50,324 bases of DNA from assembly GCA_016841625.1 (NCBI GenBank), contig JAENYU010000028.1, forward strand, positions 2,933-53,256. The letters run 5' to 3'. A program made the position numbers and the translations under genes. Below are positions 43,861-50,324 of the stretch, piece after piece. The notes beneath the pieces are model-generated. The model made no database searches. It saw only the letters and a program-made list of their open reading frames with translations, and had not been told where the DNA came from. Position 1 is the stretch's first letter. Each line of letters opens with the position of its first letter. This DNA comes from Methanobacteriota archaeon (GTDB lineage: Archaea > Halobacteriota > Methanosarcinia > Methanosarcinales > Methanosarcinaceae).

Positions 43861-44901
43861 TCATTCTAGAATAGGCGTCCCGTATGTGAAGTCCTCAATT
43901 TCTAGCACTTTTTTCCAGAGCTCTTTGCATTCGCACTCGATTTTTTCAAGGACTGCGGGGTTCTGGGTCAGGGAGAAGTCCTTGATGGTGTCTGCGACGT
44001 CCCTGCTGCATATTTTGCAGTTGTGGGGGCCGCGTTTTGAGCCTGCGCCGACGGGGTCGGACATGAGGGGGAGGTCAGGGTGGGCTGCTTTTGCCTGCTT
44101 CAGGATTTCAATGATGCTCCAGAGCCAGGGGGGGCGGTACTGGCCTTTTTCCCAGAGGGACTCTACCAGGGTTCCTTTCTGGACGTTACAGAGGTTGATG
44201 GAGATGGTGTTTGCATAGGGGGCAGCGTCGTCAATGGAGCGGATTATGTCTTCCATGGCCTGTTTTTCGGAGAGGAAGAGGGGTTTTAGCATGAGGTAGG
44301 CTTTTACGGTTACGCCGTTCTTTTTTGCTATTTCCGCGGCGCGGGTGAAGTCCTTGAAAGTGAAGCCTTTATTGATGGAATCCTTCCGGATTTTGTCGGA
44401 ACTGGTCTCAAGGCCGAAGGCGAGTTCGAAGGGTTTTTTGCCCAGGATTTCCAGGCAGGCTTCGATGTTCTCTTCGCTAACATAGTTAGGGCGGGTCTCC
44501 ACAAGCACCTTGCTTACGCGAGGGTCGGCTGCAAGGGTCTCCAGAATGGTATCTCTGGCCTCAACGAGGACTTCCTGCTCGTCCAGGAAACTGCCGGATG
44601 TGAAGATCTTGACCATAAACTCCGGGAACTCTTCGGCTTTTCGCATCGCTTTTGCAAGCTGGGACTTGTAGTCATCCAGGGTCGGGGGCTCACTTGCGCA
44701 GTCGTAGACGTAGCCGCACATGGTGCACCCGCCGGCTTTTCCCCAGCGGCAGCCTGCACTTTTGAAGATGACCGTGAGGGTCTTTGTCTCTACCCCGTTT
44801 ACGAGGTCGGTTCCGGTCCAGCTCGCTGCCGGCACGTTTGTGGGGGAGGGCCTGACCTTTATCCGCTGCCGGATATCGAGTACTGCTTTATTCAGGGACA
44901 T
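43861..44901 (-). CDS. Archaeosine biosynthesis radical SAM protein RaSEA
   Basis: 346 aa. RaSEA works with ArcS to convert the preQ0-lysine adduct at position 15 of archaeal tRNA to archaeosine. The radical SAM cysteines lie in GCRWGKAGGCTMCGY near residues 51-65; the spacing before the last two Cys is longer than in the common CX3CX2C. VKIFTSGSFLDEQE and LAFGLETSSDKIR fit the SAM-binding barrel. A C-terminal Cys set (CKICSRD, CECKE) is present. Family assignment rests on the cluster region; the partner ArcS is not in the window. Confidence 0.88.
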   Translation of the reverse strand: MSLNKAVLDIRQRIKVRPSPTNVPAASWTGTDLVNGVETKTLTVIFKSAGCRWGKAGGCTMCGYVYDCASEPPTLDDYKSQLAKAMRKAEEFPEFMVKIFTSGSFLDEQEVLVEARDTILETLAADPRVSKVLVETRPNYVSEENIEACLEILGKKPFELAFGLETSSDKIRKDSINKGFTFKDFTRAAEIAKKNGVTVKAYLMLKPLFLSEKQAMEDIIRSIDDAAPYANTISINLCNVQKGTLVESLWEKGQYRPPWLWSIIEILKQAKAAHPDLPLMSDPVGAGSKRGPHNCKICSRDVADTIKDFSLTQNPAVLEKIECECKELWKKVLEIEDFTYGTPILE

Positions 44902-45027
44902 GGTTGTGAAAACTCGCTTTAAAGTCGGTTTTGTTAAATGCTTTTCAAAAAAAAAGGAAAAATTGTTTGAAGCCTTTTTTCGGCTTCTCGCTCTACTTTG
45001 CTCTGTTTCGCTCTGCCCTTTCCCGCT

Positions 45028-45942
45028 TCACTCGAACTCTATGGTCGCGGGCGGCTTGGGTGTGATGTCGTAGACCACCCTGACAACGCTCGGGATCTCG
45101 GAGGTGATCCTGGACTGGATGTGCTTGAGGACGTCCCAGGGGAGTTCCAGCGCTTCTGCGGTCATCCCGTCCCGGGACCCGACAGCCCTGACAGCTACGA
45201 TCCAGCCGTAGGCTCTGATGTCGCCCTTGACCCCGGTCCCTTTGCCGATCAATGCGGCATAGGTCTGCCAGGGACAGAACCGGTCCAGGAGTTCCTCTTC
45301 GACAATGGCGTTTGCCTCACGGGTTGCCTCTACCTTCTCTTCGGTAACTTCTCCGAGCACGCGCACAGCCAGCCCCGGGCCCGGGAAAGGCATCCTCTCG
45401 CAGATCTCCTCGGGCATCTCAAGCGCCCAGGCAACTTCCCTGACCTCGTCCTTGTAAAGGTCGTCAACAGGCTCCACGATCTTCTTGAAATCAACTGCCG
45501 AAGGCAGCCCTCCCACGTTGTGGTGGGACTTGATCCCGCCCTCGGACTCGATCCTGTCCGGGTAGATTGTACCCTGGATCAGGTACTCGGCCTGCAGCCC
45601 CTTTGCTTCTTCTTCGAAGACCCGGATGAAGGTCTCCCCGATGGCTTTCCTCTTCTCTTCAGGGTCGGTAATTCCTTTAAGGGCTCCCAGGAACCTGTCT
45701 TTTGCATATACTATGTGCAGGTTCATGTGGGAAAAGATGTGTGCGATCCTTTCGGTCTCCCCTTTCCTCATGAGCCCGGTATCAATATAGATCGGATGCA
45801 GCTTCTCCCCGATCGCCCTGTAAGCCAGCTCCGCACAGACCGAGCTGTCCACACCGCCGGAAAGGGCAATTATCGCCTTCCCGTCGATTTCGTTTTTGAT
45901 CCTATCAATTGCCTTTGGAATGAATTTCTCGGGTTTTACCAT
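45028..45942 (-). CDS. guaAB: GMP synthase subunit B (ATP pyrophosphatase)
   Basis: 304 aa. Synthetase subunit of the two-subunit archaeal GMP synthase: XMP plus ATP and ammonia to GMP. The PP-loop SGGVDSS lies near residue 29. [24 protein letters not shown] and the C-terminal dimerisation motif [14 protein letters not shown] are all present. aaggag is 7 bp before the ATG at 45942. The glutaminase subunit is not adjacent. Loose repeats of ctttgaatt type lie just upstream (45948-46020). Confidence 0.96.
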   Translation of the reverse strand: MVKPEKFIPKAIDRIKNEIDGKAIIALSGGVDSSVCAELAYRAIGEKLHPIYIDTGLMRKGETERIAHIFSHMNLHIVYAKDRFLGALKGITDPEEKRKAIGETFIRVFEEEAKGLQAEYLIQGTIYPDRIESEGGIKSHHNVGGLPSAVDFKKIVEPVDDLYKDEVREVAWALEMPEEICERMPFPGPGLAVRVLGEVTEEKVEATREANAIVEEELLDRFCPWQTYAALIGKGTGVKGDIRAYGWIVAVRAVGSRDGMTAEALELPWDVLKHIQSRITSEIPSVVRVVYDITPKPPATIEFE

Positions 45943-46542
45943 CGAAATGCTCCTTTGAATGGTACTTTGATTCCTTTGAATTGGTTACTTTGAATTAGAC
46001 TTCGAATTGAGTTCCGTTGAATAATAACTGAGATTGGTGAAAGATAATAGAATTATTAGGATTTGATTATATTTTAGTGGGATATATGTGTCAGTGCATG
46101 GGGTTTTTGATATTTAAAGGTATCATACACAGATTAATGGTTCTTAATTTTATATCCTTACTCTCCAGTAACTTACTGCGCGGTAAGATTTTTTTCCGGT
46201 AGCTTAGGGCATAATTAAGTTGAAGCCGTTCCTGTTTGAAATTCCCGGAATCTTTTCTATTTTAAGGCCTTCTTTTCGTGCTCAGAGAAAATTGCGGATA
46301 AAAATTGTTCTGGTGGAAAAGACCGTTATTGCGGAAAAAAACCGTTATGTATAGCTGGGACGTAATATACTGATACCGGTTCTTTGGAAGAAGCTGTGGA
46401 TGTAAAAAGGATCGTTAAATGTTGGATTTTTAAAGAATCTCACAGCCCGTTCTTTGGAAGATGAGGTGGAGGTCAAAAAGAACGGTTAAATGCGGATTTT
46501 CTATTAAAATTACGGACCCTGTTTTACTGGAGTGGAGAAGGG
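45943..46542. other. Spacer with a 70-bp-period direct repeat
   Basis: Upstream of the GMP synthase gene and of a small coiled-coil gene. It holds the ctttgaatt repeats near guaAB and a direct repeat at 46379-46437 / 46449-46509 (gttctttggaag ... gttaaatg ... ggatttt), whose copies start exactly 70 bp apart. No other structure seen. Confidence 0.6.
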
Positions 46543-46665
46543 ATGAACCAGGAGATTTATGAAATAATGGAGAAACTTGATAAAATTTCGGACTCGATGG
46601 AAAGTATCGCCGAATCTCAGAAGAAAATTACCGATTTGCTGGAATCCCTGGTAAAGGAAAAATAA
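46543..46665 (+). CDS. Small coiled-coil protein, 40 aa
   Basis: Begins MNQEIYEIMEKLDKI and ends LLESLVKEK. Heptad-like spacing of Ile/Met/Leu over almost its whole length suggests a short coiled coil or amphipathic helix. ATG 46543 follows ggagaaggg. It is preceded by the 70-bp direct repeat, whose second copy ends about 33 bp before the start. Function unknown; could be a regulator or subunit of a larger complex. Confidence 0.55.
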   Translation: MNQEIYEIMEKLDKISDSMESIAESQKKITDLLESLVKEK

Positions 46666-47102
46666 GTTCCGGAACCGAGTTAAAAGCCTGAATGGTTTTT
46701 CAGTGGTCCGGGTTAAAACCTTAGTGCTTGAAATGGGAGTAATTTGTTTTTGAGATAAAGCAAAAGAGGCTAAATATAAAAACAGGTTTCTCCCAAAAAT
46801 TCAATATGAACCCCCTCATTTCCTCTGGAAAAGTTGTTTCAGTTTTCCCGTAAAGACCTCTTTTTCTTTCGGAAAAATTAGTTTTGAAAGTTTTGTTCTC
46901 TTTCTTGATACTTTTTCTTGTTTTCGCATATGAAGGCATTTAATACTCTCCTCTGCCTCTTCTGCTTCTTTCTGTCATAATCCGCTTTATTTCAAACTTG
47001 CAGTGGATGTAGGGGGGTTTTCAAAATTAACCCTGTTTCTGAAAATTAATTCTTATATTTTTAAATCTATACCCCCCGAACTAAGATAGGGGGGTTTTGG
47101 GG
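46666..47102. other. AT-rich spacer with G-run hairpin
   Basis: Contains a stem acccccc/ggggggt (47071-47077 and 47089-47095, 11-nt loop) just before the 34-aa gene, and an earlier taggggggtttt word at 47008-47019. A TATA-like ttatattttt lies at about 47052-47061. No gene with signals seen in 46666-47050. Confidence 0.5.
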
Positions 47103-47207
47103 ATGTTGGTAGATTCTTCGAAATGGTTGTATTTATGGATGGTTGTCGTGGCATTGTTACTCGGTAGTATGGGCCTGGTTTTCGTTTTCATTCTTTCCAA
47201 TGGTTAA
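47103..47207 (+). CDS. Small single-helix membrane protein, 34 aa
   Basis: MLVDSSKWLYLW, then VVVALLLGSMGLVFVFIL and a short SNG tail. One membrane helix, no charge after it. ATG 47103 follows a run of six G (47089-47094) with 8 bp spacing, the same kind of G-rich site seen before the pilin genes; that run is also the 3' arm of a hairpin. A similar small peptide lies 194 bp downstream. Confidence 0.5.
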   Translation: MLVDSSKWLYLWMVVVALLLGSMGLVFVFILSNG

Positions 47208-47401
47208 ATCTGTGAAATGGGTTGAATGTTTCCGGAATTTTCGCCGGGCATTGGAGTTGAGAATCGAATCTCAGTTTTTCAGGGCTTTTTTCTTTTTCAG
47301 AGAAGGGAGCTTCCGAATCATTTCGGTTCTCGAAAACTTATTTTTACTCATGTTCCACGGGCTATTCCGTGGTTTATTCCGCGGGTTTGAAGTAGAAAAG
47401 G

Positions 47402-47500
47402 ATGGTTTCGGACATTTCTGTTGAATTGAAGTTCTGGCTTGCAGTTGTTGGATTTTTGCTGCTGGATCTATTGTTTGTCTTTGTGCTCATTGTGAAATGA
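47402..47500 (+). CDS. Small single-helix membrane protein, 32 aa (tentative)
   Basis: MVSDISVELKFW, then LAVVGFLLLDLLFVFVLIV and K. Same plan and size as the 34-aa product at 47103: a polar start with Asp and Lys, Trp at the membrane boundary, one helix. The purine run before the ATG (gaaaagg) is very close, so initiation is uncertain. The two may be paralogues or partners. Confidence 0.4.
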   Translation: MVSDISVELKFWLAVVGFLLLDLLFVFVLIVK

Positions 47501-47844
47501 CCAAATACTTACTACCTGAACCCCCCCCGCGCCTGAACAAGCCTTCAGGATACTGTTTTTTACTTTTTTATATGATATTGCTTTTTAGTATCCCCGCTAT
47601 ACTTTTATGTGGAGATGTGCGGGGCTCCGGGTAACAAGAAGCTTTCACAGACCTGTTTTGCAGGTCGATTTTACAGATCGGGATGAAGATAATGTAGATA
47701 GTAGAGGGTTTGTGGAGAAGGCTTTTGATAGCTTTTGACAGCTTTTGAAAGCTTTTAAAGGCTTTTAAAGGCTTTTAAATGCTTTTTGAAGGGTTGTAAA
47801 GGTCCTGTGGATTTTGAGAGGGGGTTGGACGTTTGGAGGATGAA
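47501..47844 (+). promoter_or_regulatory. Upstream region of the cotransporter gene with phased repeats
   Basis: Includes a run of eight C (47522-47529) and an array of seven 10-bp units (47721-47790) of gcttttgata/gcttttaaag type, ending 54 bp before the start. T-tracts repeat once per helical turn, which should curve the DNA, and three of the units contain TATA-like ttttaaa. Confidence 0.6.
47721..47790. repeat. 10-bp phased T-tract repeat, seven copies
   Basis: Seven consecutive units begin with gctttt at 47721, 47731, 47741, 47751, 47761, 47771 and 47781. No phase slips until the last unit, which has one extra T. Confidence 0.95.
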
Positions 47845-50067
47845 ATGCTGGAAGCCGGGGAGGGTGCAATGAGCCTCCAGGAACAGGCGGAGGAGCAAAA
47901 GACAGGGGTCAGGCGCTTTGGGACATTCGATGGCGTCTTTGTTCCCACCTTGCTTACCATCCTGGGGGTGATCATGTACCTGCGGGAAGGCTGGGTTGTG
48001 GGAAACGCAGGGCTTCTCGGGGCCTGGCTGATCATCCTGATTGCTTTTAGTATTACTGCTTTCACAGGGCTTTCTCTTGCTTCGGTTACCACCAACATCC
48101 GCATAGGAGCCGGAGGAGCTTTTTCTATCATCTCCCAGTCCCTGGGGCTTGAAGTTGGGGGAAGCATCGGAATTCCCCTCTATCTTTCCCAGGCCCTGGC
48201 CGTTGCCATGTACATCTTCGGGTTCCGAGCGGGCTGGCTTTGGATCTTTCCGGAGCACCCTGCTCTTTTAGTTGACCTGGCAGTCTTTGCCCTGCTTTTC
48301 GTTATTGCCTATATCAGTGCCAGCCTCGCTTTTCGGATCCAGTACTTTATCCTTGCCGTGATCGCAGGATCCCTTTTATCCGTTTTCTGGGGAGGGCTTG
48401 GCTCCCCGCAGGAACCCATACAGTGGTGGGGCAGCTTCCCGGGCTCCCCGGAAAACGGGTTTTCAGGAATCGGGTTTTGGGGAGTGTTTGCTGTATTTTT
48501 CCCTGCCGCCACCGGGATAATGGCAGGGGCTAATATGTCAGGGGAACTCAAAAATCCCAGGAAAAGCATTCCCATTGGCACCCTGGGGGCCATAGGCGTA
48601 AGCCTCTGCATCTACCTTCTCCTGGCTTACTGGTTTGCCCGTTCTGCCAGTCCCGATGAGCTTGTCAGCAACTATACCCTGATAATCGAAAAAGCGGTTT
48701 ACGGTCCAATTGTGCTCGCAGGGCTCCTTGGAGCCACTTTCTCTTCTGCCCTCACCTCCATCGTGGGTGCGCCGAGAATCTTGCAGGCCCTCGGAGAGCA
48801 TGGGATCCTGCCGAAAAGTGAATGGTTATCCAAAAAAACAGACCGGGGGGAACCCAGAAATGCCATGGTCTTTACAGGGGCCATAGTCCTCGGAGCCCTG
48901 ATGCTCCGGACCCTGAACACAGTAGCTCCCCTGATAGCTATGTTTTTCCTAATCAGCTATGCCATGATCAACCTGGTGGTCTTTATCGAACAGAGCCTGG
49001 GACTTGTGAGTTTCCGGCCCCTTTTCAAAATTCCCAGGGCAGTATCCTTCATGGGGGTCGCAGGCTGTCTTTTTACCATGTTCATCGTAAACCCCGGCAT
49101 CAGTTTCCTTGCAGTGGTCCTGGTGCTTTTGATCCACAGCTACCTTATCCGCAAGCACCTGAAAGCCCCCTTCGGAGACGTTCGAAGCGGGCTTTTCGTG
49201 GCTCTGGCCGAGTGGGCGGCAAAAAAGGCAAACTTCCTTGCTCCCTCCAATGAAAGGGCCTGGAAAGCCAACCTCCTGGTGCCTGTGGAAGATCCCCGGG
49301 AACTTCGAGGGACTTTTGATTTCCTCAGGAATATTGCGTATCCCAAGGGCTCGATCAAACTTCTGGGCCTGACAGGGAAAGTGGAAGAAGATGCCCTTCT
49401 CTCCCGGCTTCCTCAAATGAGCCAGAGCTTCCAGGAAGAAGGGATTTTCGCGTCCTGGACTCTTATAGAGAGCGTGGGATTCGGAAAAAACCTGATTGCA
49501 GGCATTGAAGCACTGACAGGTTCTTTTTTCCGTCCCGGAATTCTTTTTTTAAGGCTTCCCGAATCCCGGGACCGGGATGCTGAAATTCGGGAAATCATAA
49601 GGAATGCGTCCCTGCACAGGATGGGGGTGCTCCTCTTCTCAAAACACCCGAAATCAGGGTTTGGAAGGAGGAATTCCATCAACCTCTGGGTCGAAGACAG
49701 GGGACCTGCCTGGGAAATTGGCACGGATCTTGGAAACCTGGACCTTGCCCTGCTTGTCGCATATAAGCTTAAACGCAACTGGAAAGCTTCCCTTAGCTTT
49801 ACGGCTCTGGTAGACTCCCCTTCCCGGACCCGTGCTGCCAGGGATTTCCTGTATTCCCTTGCCGACCTTGCCCGGATCCCGAACGTAGCTGTGCGGGTGC
49901 TGCACGAAAGCCTGGATGAAATCTCCGGAATCCCCTCCTCCCCTTCCCTGCACGTCTTCTGCATGTCCCTGGACCCTGACCTTGACCTTGCCCGGGCCTT
50001 AACGGAAAAAACCGGTTCTTCCTGCCTTTTTGCCCTGGATTCGGGAGAAGAAAATGCTCTAGCCTGA
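47845..50067 (+). CDS. Cation-chloride cotransporter (SLC12/CCC family)
   Basis: 740 aa from ATG 47845, 5 bp after ggagg; TTG 47833 in frame would add four residues. Membrane transporter of the APC fold moving Cl- with Na+ and/or K+, of the family whose archaeal member in M. acetivorans has been studied. The CCC signature GVFVPTLLTILGVIMYLREG and GWVVGNAGLLGAW opens the transmembrane region, which has about 12 helices up to residue 435. A cytoplasmic C-terminal regulatory domain of about 290 aa with two alpha/beta repeats follows (NLLVPVEDPRELRG). Role in volume or salt balance is likely; ion specificity is not visible. Confidence 0.93.
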   Translation: MLEAGEGAMSLQEQAEEQKTGVRRFGTFDGVFVPTLLTILGVIMYLREGWVVGNAGLLGAWLIILIAFSITAFTGLSLASVTTNIRIGAGGAFSIISQSLGLEVGGSIGIPLYLSQALAVAMYIFGFRAGWLWIFPEHPALLVDLAVFALLFVIAYISASLAFRIQYFILAVIAGSLLSVFWGGLGSPQEPIQWWGSFPGSPENGFSGIGFWGVFAVFFPAATGIMAGANMSGELKNPRKSIPIGTLGAIGVSLCIYLLLAYWFARSASPDELVSNYTLIIEKAVYGPIVLAGLLGATFSSALTSIVGAPRILQALGEHGILPKSEWLSKKTDRGEPRNAMVFTGAIVLGALMLRTLNTVAPLIAMFFLISYAMINLVVFIEQSLGLVSFRPLFKIPRAVSFMGVAGCLFTMFIVNPGISFLAVVLVLLIHSYLIRKHLKAPFGDVRSGLFVALAEWAAKKANFLAPSNERAWKANLLVPVEDPRELRGTFDFLRNIAYPKGSIKLLGLTGKVEEDALLSRLPQMSQSFQEEGIFASWTLIESVGFGKNLIAGIEALTGSFFRPGILFLRLPESRDRDAEIREIIRNASLHRMGVLLFSKHPKSGFGRRNSINLWVEDRGPAWEIGTDLGNLDLALLVAYKLKRNWKASLSFTALVDSPSRTRAARDFLYSLADLARIPNVAVRVLHESLDEISGIPSSPSLHVFCMSLDPDLDLARALTEKTGSSCLFALDSGEENALA

Positions 50068-50108
50068 AACCTTTTGCCCTAAACCTTTTTTTTGTACTCT
50101 TACTTGCC

Positions 50109-50161
50109 AGTAACTTCCCCTTCAGTAACTTCCCCTTCAGTAACTTCCCCTTCAGTAACTT
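50109..50161. repeat. 15-bp tandem repeat, 3.5 copies
   Basis: agtaacttccccttc repeated at 50109, 50124 and 50139, with a half copy to 50161. Third 15-bp array in the window. Confidence 0.95.
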
Positions 50162-50255
50162 GTCGGGCAGGAGGTTCCTTTGAATCGATGTTTTCGGATT
50201 CATTTTTGATTTTTTTTCCTGGGAAAGGATGGTTTTCCACAAACCTCACACACCC

Positions 50256-50324
50256 CACAAACTTCACAAACTTCACAAACTTCACAAACTTCACAAACTT
50301 CACAAACTTCACAAACTTCACAAA
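50256..50324. repeat. 9-bp tandem repeat at the window edge
   Basis: cacaaactt repeated in exact 9-bp steps from 50256, at least 7.6 copies, cut by the end of the window. Confidence 0.95.

Larger units (their letters stand above)
50068..50324. other. Right-end spacer with two tandem repeats
   Basis: Holds the 15-bp array at 50109-50161 and the 9-bp array at 50256-50324, the latter running off the window. Lys/Phe/Val-rich readings of these repeats on the minus strand are not genes. Confidence 0.7.

Noticed and set aside
47143-47424. 93-codon frame overlapping the small membrane genes
   Set aside because: No ribosome site, Phe/Arg-rich, conflicts with the better-supported 34-aa frame.
50100-50321. 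Minus-strand frame with repeated KFV
   Set aside because: Pure readout of the 9-bp and 15-bp repeats.
1-50324. tRNA, rRNA or replication origin
   Set aside because: I found no cloverleaf with a GTTCRANNC T-loop, no rRNA sequence and no orc1/cdc6 gene or origin-box cluster.

Overview
This window is a stretch of a Methanosarcina-type archaeal chromosome. The evidence is a complete mcrBDCGA operon (methyl-coenzyme M reductase), the DNA polymerase D large subunit, chromosomal protein MC1, a GTP cyclohydrolase of methanopterin synthesis, two methanogenesis-marker genes and the archaeosine enzyme RaSEA. McrA residue numbering (His271, Arg285, Gly465, Cys472) agrees with what is known for M. acetivorans, but I cannot name the species.

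Layout. 1-10.7 kb: polC (DP2), the methylarginine radical SAM enzyme mmp10 running divergently from mcr, then mcrBDCGA closed by a hairpin-plus-T terminator. 11.2-20.2 kb: an accessory cluster of seven secreted type IV pilin-like proteins. It contains a tandem duplication of a two-gene cassette (short pilin plus about 307-aa pilin-like protein) and three pilins with a long beta-rich C-terminal extension. Four of its transcription units share a 21-bp promoter box, and the five pilins share a 13-codon leader that requires GTG, TTG or CTG starts. The non-coding DNA here holds an 85-bp tandem duplication, two MITE-like inverted-repeat elements and a TnpB remnant. 21-24.4 kb: aroA, an archaeal thymidylate synthase and htpX on the minus strand.

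24.7-32 kb is a second accessory region: an AT-rich two-gene operon of unknown function, a RibD/DHFR-like reductase, a RloA/RloB-like ATPase plus TOPRIM-type pair (candidate phage defence), five palindromes at an exact 34-bp spacing leading into an AAA_14/DUF4143 ATPase, and twin Cys-rich four-helix membrane proteins with a broken third copy. 32.3-50.3 kb is mostly housekeeping: a methyltransferase, a nitrilase-family hydrolase, the gatCAB operon, mmp14, a DUF2098-like protein, mptA, MC1, argB, RaSEA, GMP synthase subunit B, several very small proteins, and a cation-chloride cotransporter at the right end.

How the genes fit together. mmp10 makes the 5-methylarginine of the McrA encoded beside it, and mptA starts synthesis of the C1 carrier that feeds methanogenesis. 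The gatCAB operon supplies Gln-tRNA and/or Asn-tRNA. The pilin cluster looks like one coordinately controlled surface system, with its assembly ATPase and prepilin peptidase encoded elsewhere. Short tandem repeats of 9-15 bp that copy gene ends or sit just upstream of genes are common throughout.
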